NCBI GenBank assembly: GCA_036375275.1
Contig: DASUSF010000098.1
Location: 1 to 13,468, forward strand
Source: DASUSF01 sp036375275
GTDB taxonomy: Bacteria; Pseudomonadota; Alphaproteobacteria; Geminicoccales; Geminicoccaceae
Reading direction: 5' to 3'
DNA: 13,468 nucleotides
Both the position numbers and the translations under genes were made by a program. Under the pieces are notes generated by a model. The model worked only from the letters and a program-made list of their open reading frames with translations, ran no database searches and was not told where the DNA came from. Shown here piece by piece: positions 6,655-13,010 of the stretch. Position 1 is the stretch's first letter. Every line of letters begins with the position of its first letter.

Positions 6655-6837
6655 GGCTGCATCAAGCGAGCGGCGCCATCCTGAGCACCGGGGATTGAGG
6701 AACAGTTAACATCCGCGCCCTGGCCCGGCCGCGCTTTTGCTCCCCCGCGTTAAGACGATTGCAAGGAAGCCCGTGCGATAAGCGGCCGAGCGTCGCCCGA
6801 CCGGCGCCCGAGCCACGTCACAGCCTTGGATCGAACC

Positions 6838-7353
6838 GTGACCGTCGACTCCTATGCCGAGACCATCACCCTGATCGAGCGCCTCCACCGGCGCTTCCTC
6901 GATGTGCTTAGGGTCGAGCTCGAACGGCGCGGCATCGCCCAGATCAACAACGTGCAGAGCCTGCTGCTCGCCAACATCGGAGAGGACGAGGTGAGCGTGG
7001 GCGAGCTGATGAGCCGGGGCTACTACCTCGGCTCGAACGTCTCCTACAACCTCAAGCGGCTGGTCGCGACCGGCCTCGTCGTCCAGGAGCGCTCGCTGCA
7101 CGACCGCCGCGTGGTGCGGGTCAGGCTGACCGAGGAGGGCCTCGGGCTCCGCGCCGAGATCGGGCGGATCTTCGCGAGCCATTGCGAGGGCCTGCAGAGC
7201 GAGCCGGCGATGGTCCCGCTGTCCGAGCTCAATCGCATCCTCTACAAGCTCGAGGGCTTCTGGACCGAGCGCATCACCAGCCAGGCGCTGCGCCGGGTCT
7301 CAGGCTTCGGTGATCTTGCCGAGCAGCACCCGGCGTACGGCGCCGGTGACTGA
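6838..7353 (+). CDS. ldtR: MarR-type winged-helix regulator, LdtR-like
   Basis: Transcription regulator of about 171 residues. The pattern IERLHRRFLDVLRVEL, INNVQSLLLANIGEDEVSVGEL, YYLGSNVSYNLKRLVATGLVVQERSLHDRR and VRLTEEG is that of LdtR, the MarR-family protein of Rhizobiales and relatives that controls L,D-transpeptidase and envelope-stress genes. The winged helix spans roughly residues 40-110, with the recognition helix in SNVSYNLKRLV and the wing at RSLHDRRVVRV. The start is uncertain: an in-frame TTG at 6826 has no SD, while GTG 6838 has a weak GGA at 6828-6830. I use the GTG. The last 54 bases overlap the 3' end of the convergent anmK gene. The gene is divergent from the TPR lipoprotein, which it may regulate from the shared upstream region. 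The symbol rests on sequence likeness alone. Confidence 0.8.
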   Translation: MTVDSYAETITLIERLHRRFLDVLRVELERRGIAQINNVQSLLLANIGEDEVSVGELMSRGYYLGSNVSYNLKRLVATGLVVQERSLHDRRVVRVRLTEEGLGLRAEIGRIFASHCEGLQSEPAMVPLSELNRILYKLEGFWTERITSQALRRVSGFGDLAEQHPAYGAGD

Positions 7354-8451
7354 GGGCACGTTGGCGGGCCGCCGGTCGATCCGGTCGGAGGCCAGCACCG
7401 CGAAGGCGATCGCCTCCTTGGCGTCGACCGGGAGACCATAGGCGTCGCTGCTCTCGACCGGGAGCGGAGCGAAGCGCTCCTGGAGCCGGCGCATGATCTC
7501 GGGGTTGCGCGCGCCCCCTCCGCTCACCATGACGCTCCGCACCGGACACTGCGCGCGCACGAAGCGCTCGTAGGTGTCGTGGATGCCGAAGGCGGTGAGG
7601 TCGGTGACCGTCGCGAGCAGATCGCACCAGCCCTGGTCCGAGTTCGGCCGGTAGCGCCGGAGCAGCATCTCGACGAAGCCTTCGCCGAACTGCTCGCGCC
7701 CGGTCGACTTGGGCGGCGGCTCCGCGAAGAACGGGTGCGCCCGCAGGTCGCCGAGCAGCGACGGGTTGACTTCGCCCTGGCGGGCGAGCTGGCCGTCGTA
7801 GTCGGCGTGCCACGCCTCGCCGGTGTAGCGCTCGACCAGCCGGTCGAGGATCATGTTGCCGGGGCCGCAGTCCATGCCCAGGATCGCGTCGATCGCGCCG
7901 CCGCCAGCCGGCAGCGCGGTCAGGTTGGCGATGCCGCCGATGTTGACGGCCAGCAGGGCCTCGCCCCGCCGCGCCAGCAGGCGATGGTCGACGTAGGGGA
8001 CGAGCGGGGCGCCCGATCCGCCGGCCGCGACGTCCGCGATCCGGAAGTCGCTGATCACGGGGCAGCCGAAGCGGAGCGCGAGCGGGGACGGATCGCCGAG
8101 CTGCAGCGTGGTGACGCCGTGCTCGTGATACACCGTCTGACCGTGGCAGCCGATCAGGTCGAGCGGCAAGGGGTGGCGATCGAGCACGTCGCCGAGCGCG
8201 CCGGCGAAGAAATGCCCGAGCTCGATGTGCAGGCGGGCGATGCCGGCGATCTCGGTCTCGCGCTCGACCGCGATGCGCCGGCGGAGCTCGTCCGGGAACG
8301 GCACGGTCTCGAAGTGCAGGAGGGTCACCTCGAGGTGCTCGCCCGGCCAGATCCGGCACAGCCCGACATCCAGGCCGTCCATGGAGGTGCCGGTCATCAG
8401 CCCGGCGACGGTCCGGACCGGAAGCGCCCGGACCTCCGCGACGCTCGCCAT
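7300..8451 (-). CDS. anmK: Anhydro-N-acetylmuramic acid kinase
   Basis: Cytoplasmic peptidoglycan-recycling enzyme, 383 residues (E. coli AnmK is about 370). It opens the 1,6-anhydro ring of anhMurNAc and phosphorylates it to MurNAc-6-phosphate using ATP. All hallmark motifs of this sugar-kinase-fold family are present: GTSMDGLD (21-28), IGCHGQTVYH (100-109), NIGGIANLTAL (170-180), MDCGPGNMILD (193-203; Asp194 is the expected catalytic base), PPPKSTGREQF (246-255) and VSGGGARNPEIMRRL near the C terminus. The end ...VTGAVRRVLLGKI is the normal family end, so the gene is complete, although its last 54 bases are antisense to the end of the ldtR-like gene. ATG 8451 begins 19 bp behind the MFS gene stop codon, so the two probably form an operon. 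Confidence 0.93.
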   Translation of the reverse strand: MASVAEVRALPVRTVAGLMTGTSMDGLDVGLCRIWPGEHLEVTLLHFETVPFPDELRRRIAVERETEIAGIARLHIELGHFFAGALGDVLDRHPLPLDLIGCHGQTVYHEHGVTTLQLGDPSPLALRFGCPVISDFRIADVAAGGSGAPLVPYVDHRLLARRGEALLAVNIGGIANLTALPAGGGAIDAILGMDCGPGNMILDRLVERYTGEAWHADYDGQLARQGEVNPSLLGDLRAHPFFAEPPPKSTGREQFGEGFVEMLLRRYRPNSDQGWCDLLATVTDLTAFGIHDTYERFVRAQCPVRSVMVSGGGARNPEIMRRLQERFAPLPVESSDAYGLPVDAKEAIAFAVLASDRIDRRPANVPSVTGAVRRVLLGKITEA

Positions 8452-8470
8452 CGGCCCCGCCGGCGCCCGG

Positions 8471-9682
8471 CTATTCCGCCGGCTCGATCATGGGCTCCTG
8501 CAGCGGCTCCGGCGCGCGGCCGGGCAGCATCAGCCCGACCAGCACCGGCAGCACGGCGAAGCCGGCCATCACCAGGAACACGCCGGTGAAGGCGCCCGTG
8601 CTGCCGTAGATCAGCGCGAGCAGCGGCACGCCGACGGCGCTGAGCCCGAGGGCCAGCACGAACTTCAGGCCGTAGACCGTGGCCCGCCAGGAGTCCGGCG
8701 TGTACTTCGCGATCAGCAGATTCTCGACCGGCTGGGTCCCGGTCTGAAGGCTCACCGCAACCGCGATCAGCGCGACCAGAGCCGGGTTGAAAGTCGCCGC
8801 CGCGAGCGCGAAGAGCAGGATCTGGAGGCCGTAGCTGCAGGCATAGAGCCAGCGCTCGTCGAACCGGTCGGCGAGCAGGCCGCCCCCGACCTGGCCGAGC
8901 GCCGAGATGCCGTAGACGATCGAGACCAGGAGCCCCGCGGCCGCCGCGCCGTCGCCGATGAACGAGCCGAGCCGGTCCTGGAAGATCTTGGGCATGCCGA
9001 CCGAGCTCATCTGGAAGATCAGCCCGGCGAACAGGATCGAGACGAACAGAAGGAACAGGCCGCGCCGCGCGGCCGCCGCACCGATGCCGCCGTCGCGCTT
9101 CTGGTACTCGGCCCGCGCCATCGCGATCCGCCCGCTCAGGAGACTCAGCACGAACCCACCGCCGACGGCCACGCACACCAGCCCCGGCAGGATGAAGGCC
9201 GCGCGCCAGCCGAAGCCGTCGGCGAGCAGCCCGGTGAGCAGGGCGGCGCCGCCGACTCCCGCCGCCCCGTAGACGCCGTTGATCCCGAGGACCTGCCCCG
9301 GCCGGTCGCTCGCCGCGACCAGCCAGGCGATGCCGACCGGATGGTAGATCGAGGCGAAGATGCCGATCAGGGTGAGGCCGATCGCGAGCCCGATTGGGCC
9401 GCTCGCGAGGCCGGTCAGGATCGAGCTCAGGCCGGTGCCGATGAAGAACAGGGCCATCATCCAGCCGCTGCTCCAGCGGTCCCCGAGCCAGCCCGCGGGC
9501 AGCGAGCCGAGTCCGAACAGCAGGTAGCCCGCAAAGCCGAGCGGCAGCAGTTCGGCATAGCCCATGCCCCAGGCGCCCTCGAGCGCGAGCACCGCGGTCG
9601 GAAAGATCAGCATGAACAGATGGGCGAAGGTGTGGCCGACGTTCAGGAACAGAATCGTCGGCCGGTTCGTGGCTCGGCTCAC
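8471..9682 (-). CDS. MFS transporter (Fsr-like subgroup)
   Basis: Inner-membrane major facilitator protein of 403 residues with about 12 hydrophobic segments. The first helix VNVGHTFAHLFMLIFPT-like stretch, the loop GWLGDRW between helices 2 and 3 and YHPVGIAWLVAASDRPGQVLG resemble the fosmidomycin-resistance (Fsr)/sugar efflux branch. The second half repeats the loop as GGLLADRFDERW. The longest cytoplasmic loop is near residues 185-205. The start is GTG 9682 (MSRATNRP), fixed by GGAGGG 6 bases upstream; an ATG three bases further upstream is followed at once by a stop codon. The substrate is unknown. Being first in a unit with anmK makes a muropeptide, amino sugar or cell-wall antibiotic plausible, but the protein does not look like AmpG (which is longer, with 14 segments), so this is only context inference. 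Confidence 0.85.
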   Translation of the reverse strand: MSRATNRPTILFLNVGHTFAHLFMLIFPTAVLALEGAWGMGYAELLPLGFAGYLLFGLGSLPAGWLGDRWSSGWMMALFFIGTGLSSILTGLASGPIGLAIGLTLIGIFASIYHPVGIAWLVAASDRPGQVLGINGVYGAAGVGGAALLTGLLADGFGWRAAFILPGLVCVAVGGGFVLSLLSGRIAMARAEYQKRDGGIGAAAARRGLFLLFVSILFAGLIFQMSSVGMPKIFQDRLGSFIGDGAAAAGLLVSIVYGISALGQVGGGLLADRFDERWLYACSYGLQILLFALAAATFNPALVALIAVAVSLQTGTQPVENLLIAKYTPDSWRATVYGLKFVLALGLSAVGVPLLALIYGSTGAFTGVFLVMAGFAVLPVLVGLMLPGRAPEPLQEPMIEPAE

Positions 9683-9688
9683 CCCATG

Positions 9689-9694
9689 CCCTCC
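9689..9694 (-). promoter_or_regulatory. Ribosome binding site fixing a GTG start of the MFS gene
   Basis: GGAGGG on the minus strand, 6 bases before GTG 9682. The tempting ATG at 9687 is out of use because it runs into TGA after two codons. Confidence 0.65.
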
Positions 9695-9823
9695 GGGCTC
9701 GGTCCAATCGCACTACTTCCCACGCGCGACCGCATCCGGGAAGGCCGCTCGCGCATGGCAGCCCTGCGCGCACCACCGGCGGCCCGGGTCTCCGGATTGA
9801 CCAGGGGAGGTCCGAGGGCGGAA

Positions 9824-9841
9824 CCCCCGCGGCACCGGGGG
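9824..9841 (-). terminator. Hairpin just behind the SDR gene, possible transcription end
   Basis: CCCCCG 9824-9829 pairs with CGGGGG 9836-9841 around a 6-base loop, directly downstream of the SDR stop codon. There is no T run, so it is at best a Rho-assisted or mRNA-stabilising 3' end. It lies in the 166-bp gap that separates the hda operon from the MFS-anmK unit; I see nothing else there but the MFS ribosome binding site. Confidence 0.3.
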
Positions 9842-9848
9842 CGCGGCA

Positions 9849-10628
9849 TCAATAGGTGCCGGGGTAGGCGCCGCCATCGATCAGGAAGTTCTGGCCGGTG
9901 ATGAAGCCGGCCTGGGCGCTGCAGATGTAGGCGCAGAGGTCGCCGAACTCGTCGGGCTGGCCGAAACGCCTGGCCGGCACCTGGAGGCGTGCTTCCTCAC
10001 GATGCTCCTCGACCGGCCGGCCGCTCTTCTTCGCGGCCGCCGCGAATCCGGAGTTCAGTCGGGCGGTGTCGAAGCGGCCAGGCAGGATGTTGTTGATCGT
10101 GACGTCGTGCTCGACGGTCTGGCGCGCGATCCCGGCGACGAAGCCGGTGAGGCCCGCGCGGGCGCCGTTGGACAGCCCGAGCACCGGAATCGGCGCCTTG
10201 ACCGAGCTCGAGGTGATGTTGACGATCCGGCCGAAGCCGCGCTCGATCATGCCGTCGACGGTGGCGCGGATCAGCATGATCGCGGTGATCATGTTGGCAT
10301 TGACCGCGTCGATCCAGTCCTGCTCGTCCCAGTCGCGGAAGTCGCCGGGCGGCGGTCCCCCGGCGTTGTTGACCAGGATATCGGGGTTCGGGCAGGCATC
10401 GAGCACGGCCGCGCGGCCTTCCGGGGTCGTGATGTCGCCGGGCACCGGGGTCACCTCGACGCCGGTCGCGGCGGCGATGTCGCGGGCGGTGGCATCGAGG
10501 TCGCTCGCGGTGCGCGCGGTGATGAACACGTCGACGCCGTTCTTCGCCAGCGCGCGCGCGCAGCCGCGGCCGAGCCCCTTGCTCGCCGCGCAGACGATCG
10601 CCCGCCTACCCTTGATGCCGAGATCCAT
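9849..10628 (-). CDS. Short-chain dehydrogenase/reductase, atypical active site
   Basis: SDR-fold oxidoreductase of 259 residues. The nucleotide-binding turn reads CAASKGLGRG (13-22) instead of the usual TGxxxGIG, followed by GDIT at 64-67, NNAGG at 87-91, NITSSS at 137-142 and the family end FITGQNFLIDGGAYPGTY. The catalytic YxxxK is missing: aligned with YSASKAG the sequence is SNGARAG (153-159), so Tyr is replaced by Ser and Lys by Arg, while a Ser (140-142) remains. A whole subfamily annotated as 3-oxoacyl-ACP reductase-like proteins shares AASKGLG and SNxxR as far as I recall, so this is probably not decay. The reaction is unknown. ATG 10628 is preceded by GGAGGGAA. It overlaps the end of hda by 23 bp and closes the operon. 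Confidence 0.85.
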   Translation of the reverse strand: MDLGIKGRRAIVCAASKGLGRGCARALAKNGVDVFITARTASDLDATARDIAAATGVEVTPVPGDITTPEGRAAVLDACPNPDILVNNAGGPPPGDFRDWDEQDWIDAVNANMITAIMLIRATVDGMIERGFGRIVNITSSSVKAPIPVLGLSNGARAGLTGFVAGIARQTVEHDVTINNILPGRFDTARLNSGFAAAAKKSGRPVEEHREEARLQVPARRFGQPDEFGDLCAYICSAQAGFITGQNFLIDGGAYPGTY

Positions 10629-11313
10629 CCTGTTCCCTCCGTTCGGTTAGGCTGGTCGGGCTCGTGGCCAGCAGCTGACGCGCCATCGCCCGCGTGATCC
10701 GGCGCTGCCGGCGCAGCGAGATCAGATCGAGGGCCTCGACGACCTGGAGCGCCGCAGCGTACGAGCGCTCCATCCGCCGGACCAGGGCGTCGATCACCCC
10801 GGCCTCGACCCGGATCTGCCGGTCGTCGAACAGCTTGACCAGGAGTGCCGCGAGCAGGTCGTCGTCGGGAAAGCCGAGGCTGACCGCGGGCGCCGCCTGG
10901 AGCCGCGAGCGGAGGTCGGCGAGGCGAAGCCGCCAGTCCGCGACCGGCGCGCGCGCGGTGAGCAGCAGATGACCGCCGCGTTCGCCGAGCCAGGTGTAGA
11001 GGTGAAGGAGCCCGGTCTCGTCATCGACCGGCGTCGCCGGATCGAGGATCAGCGGGCGATCCGGCGGCCGCCGGTCGGGCGCAGGCAAGGCGGCGGGATC
11101 GAGGAACAGGCCGCCCCGGCGCGCAGCGAACATCCGCGCGAGGTGGCTCTTGCCGGAGCCCGACGGGCCGTACAGCACCAGCGCGGGGCCCGGCCAGTCC
11201 GGGAACCGCTCGAGCCAGGCGAGCGCATCCCGGTTGGTCGGCGCCGGCAGGAAGTCGGCGGCGGCGAACGACGCCGGCCGGTCGAGATCGAGAAGGAGCT
11301 GCTCGGCGACCAT
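10606..11313 (-). CDS. hdaA: HdaA, regulatory inactivator of DnaA
   Basis: DnaA-related AAA+ protein of 235 residues that, with the sliding clamp, stimulates ATP hydrolysis on DnaA and prevents re-initiation of replication. The N terminus carries a clamp-binding motif QLLLDL (5-10). Walker A is GPSGSGKS (49-56, Lys55), the Walker B position is LILDPAT (Asp91), sensor I is near LLLTAR (117-121), box VII Arg finger region DLRSRL (133-138), and MERSYAAALQ (181-190) carries the sensor II Arg. It lacks the DnaA DNA-binding domain, as HdaA should. The C-terminal tail after RQLLATSP is longer than usual and its bases contain the ribosome binding site and first codons of the SDR gene. ATG 11313 starts 6 bp after the permease stop codon, so it is part of the operon. 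Confidence 0.92.
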   Translation of the reverse strand: MVAEQLLLDLDRPASFAAADFLPAPTNRDALAWLERFPDWPGPALVLYGPSGSGKSHLARMFAARRGGLFLDPAALPAPDRRPPDRPLILDPATPVDDETGLLHLYTWLGERGGHLLLTARAPVADWRLRLADLRSRLQAAPAVSLGFPDDDLLAALLVKLFDDRQIRVEAGVIDALVRRMERSYAAALQVVEALDLISLRRQRRITRAMARQLLATSPTSLTERREQDGSRHQG

Positions 11314-11319
11314 GCCGGC

Positions 11320-12381
11320 TCATCCGGCGAGCCCGGGCGGCTCGGCGTACAGGCGGGAGCCGCGGTAGCGCTCGAGGCCGAAGCGGAGCAGGACCCCGAG
11401 CACGCCCGCGACCGGCACCGCGATCAGCGTCCCGATCAGGCCGAACAGCGCGGCCCCGGCGAGCGCCGCGAAGATCATCCAGACCGGGTGCAGGTGGATC
11501 CGGGTGCCGACCAGCCGCGGGCTGATCAGGTTGCCCTCGATGAACTGGCCGAGTCCGAAGACGGCGGCTACCAGGAGGATCATGCCGAGGCTCTGGAACT
11601 GGAAGGCGGCGACCGAGAGCCCGACCGCGAGGCCGAGGGCCATGCCGATGTAGGGGATGAACGAGAAGATCCCGGTCAGCAGCCCGATGATCAGCCCGTA
11701 GCGCAGCCCGACCGCCCACAGGCCGAGGCTGTAGAACAGGGCGAGGAAGCCGCAGACCAGGCCCTGGCCGCGGATGAAGCCGGCCAGGACCTCGTCGATG
11801 TCGAGCGCGATCCGGGTCACGGTCGGCAGCAGGTCGGGCGGGACGTTGTCACGGATCTTCGCGAGCATCCGGTCCCAGTCGCGCAGCAGGTAGAAGGTCA
11901 CGACCGGGGTGACGAAGATCAGCGCGACCAGGTTGAGGAACGCGATCCCGGACTGGAGCAGGCCGGTGATCGTGGTCGCGACGACGCCGATCGCCTGGCC
12001 CGCGAAGCGCTGCAGCAGGCCCTCGGCGGAGAGGTCGATCGCGAGATCGGCCTCGTTCAGGATCTCGTTGAGGAACGGGACCAGCCGGGCGCGCAGCCGC
12101 TCGACGTACTGCGGCAGCTCGAGGGCGAGGTCCGCCGCCTGAGAGGCGAGCGGCGGCAGCAGCAGGACCAGGAACACGACCAGGAGAATGAAGAACAGGC
12201 CGGTGATCAGCGCGGTCGCGGTGCTCCGCCCGAAGCGGTGCCGCTCCAGCCAGTCGGCCACCGGGTCGAGCAGGTAGGCCGCCGCCATCCCGACCAGGAA
12301 CGGCAGCAGGATGTCGTTGAACAGCAGGATGGCGAGGGCGAGGAGGCCGATCGGCGTGAGGGTGAGCAGGAGAAGGCGCAT
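11320..12381 (-). CDS. AI-2E/PerM family membrane permease
   Basis: Inner-membrane protein of 353 residues of the AI-2E transporter (PerM/YdiK/TqsA) family. There is an N-terminal pair of helices (LLLLTLTPIGLLALAILL, LPFLVGMAAAYLL), a third (LFFILLVVFLVLLLPP), a long soluble stretch around residues 85-140, and a C-terminal bundle with FSFIPYIGMALGL and FIEGNLISPRLVGTR, the family's best conserved segments. Family members have been linked to signal export, Na+/H+ antiport or unknown substrates, so the name should not be taken as proof of AI-2 transport. ATG 12381 is 8 bp behind the phosphatidyltransferase stop codon. An alternative TTG at 12393 would overlap that stop codon (TTGA) and has GGAGCGG upstream; the choice between them is open. 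Confidence 0.88.
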   Translation of the reverse strand: MRLLLLTLTPIGLLALAILLFNDILLPFLVGMAAAYLLDPVADWLERHRFGRSTATALITGLFFILLVVFLVLLLPPLASQAADLALELPQYVERLRARLVPFLNEILNEADLAIDLSAEGLLQRFAGQAIGVVATTITGLLQSGIAFLNLVALIFVTPVVTFYLLRDWDRMLAKIRDNVPPDLLPTVTRIALDIDEVLAGFIRGQGLVCGFLALFYSLGLWAVGLRYGLIIGLLTGIFSFIPYIGMALGLAVGLSVAAFQFQSLGMILLVAAVFGLGQFIEGNLISPRLVGTRIHLHPVWMIFAALAGAALFGLIGTLIAVPVAGVLGVLLRFGLERYRGSRLYAEPPGLAG

Positions 12382-12389
12382 CCCATGAT

Positions 12390-13010
12390 TCAAGAACGCC
12401 GCTCCGCGAGCCGCGCGCGCATTCCCTGGACGGCGTACCCCGCGCCCGAGCCGAGCGTGGTGATGGCCACGGTCAGGATCAGCACCGGCACGATCTCGGA
12501 CAGATCGACCAGCCCGCCGGCGTGCGCGAGCGCGACGGCGGCGAGCAGGATCTGCGCGAAGGTGTTGAGCTTGCCGATCAGGAGCGGCTCCGCCCGGAAC
12601 AACGGGTCGCGGCGCTGGATCAGGATCACCCCGACGACGATCAGCAGATCGCGGCCGATCACCATCACGGCGAGCCAGACCGGAAGCCACCCGATCAGGG
12701 CCACGGCCAGATAGATGCCGTTGAGCAGCACCTTGTCGGCCAGCGGGTCGAGGTAGGCGCCGAGCTCGGTCCGGCCGTTGAAGTGCTTGGCGATGAAGCC
12801 GTCGATGGCGTCCGACACGCCGGCCGCGACGAACAGCCAGAACGCCGCCTCGAGCCGCTCGGTCGCGATCAGCCACACCACCGGAACGACGGTGATCAGC
12901 CGTCCGAGGGTAACGGTATTGGCGAGATTGACGGAGGAGCGCCCGAGGACGAGGCTGACGTCCCGCTCCCCGGCCCTGGCGGGTTTGCCCCCGTTTGCAG
13001 CAACTGCCAT
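12390..13010 (-). CDS. CDP-alcohol phosphatidyltransferase (PgsA-like)
   Basis: Integral membrane enzyme of 206 residues that transfers a phosphatidyl group from CDP-diacylglycerol to an alcohol, probably glycerol-3-phosphate (phospholipid head-group synthesis). The family signature is at 67-92: DAIDGFIAK, then GAYLDPLAD, giving Asp67, Asp70, Gly71, Ala74, Gly84, Asp88 and Asp92; the usual Arg after Ala is Lys75. Several hydrophobic helices follow. A PgsA normally begins at the stretch NLANTVTLGRLITVVPVV (from residue 29); the extra 28 N-terminal residues overlap the previous gene. There is no ATG, GTG, TTG or CTG in frame between ATG 13010 and that core, so the start is forced. It is preceded by AAGGGGAG with a short spacer. 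It may be a second paralog, not the main PgsA. Confidence 0.88.
   Translation of the reverse strand: MAVAANGGKPARAGERDVSLVLGRSSVNLANTVTLGRLITVVPVVWLIATERLEAAFWLFVAAGVSDAIDGFIAKHFNGRTELGAYLDPLADKVLLNGIYLAVALIGWLPVWLAVMVIGRDLLIVVGVILIQRRDPLFRAEPLLIGKLNTFAQILLAAVALAHAGGLVDLSEIVPVLILTVAITTLGSGAGYAVQGMRARLAERRS

Noticed and set aside
6715..6790. sigma70-like boxes between the divergent lipoprotein and regulator genes
   Set aside because: TTGCAA and GATAAG are only 12 bases apart and other pairs match poorly; no promoter can be called.
8225..9901. A 558-codon plus frame
   Set aside because: Antisense to anmK and the MFS gene; the translation is a run of Arg, Asp, Glu, Gln and His without domains.
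10969..12714. A 581-codon plus frame
   Set aside because: Antisense to hdaA, the permease and the phosphatidyltransferase; low-complexity Glu/Arg/Gln/Asp composition is the mirror of membrane-protein codons.
12382..12876. N-terminal extension of the permease frame up to 12876
   Set aside because: The 165 extra codons lie out of frame inside the phosphatidyltransferase gene and show no protein-like pattern; the family start is at MRLLLLTL.
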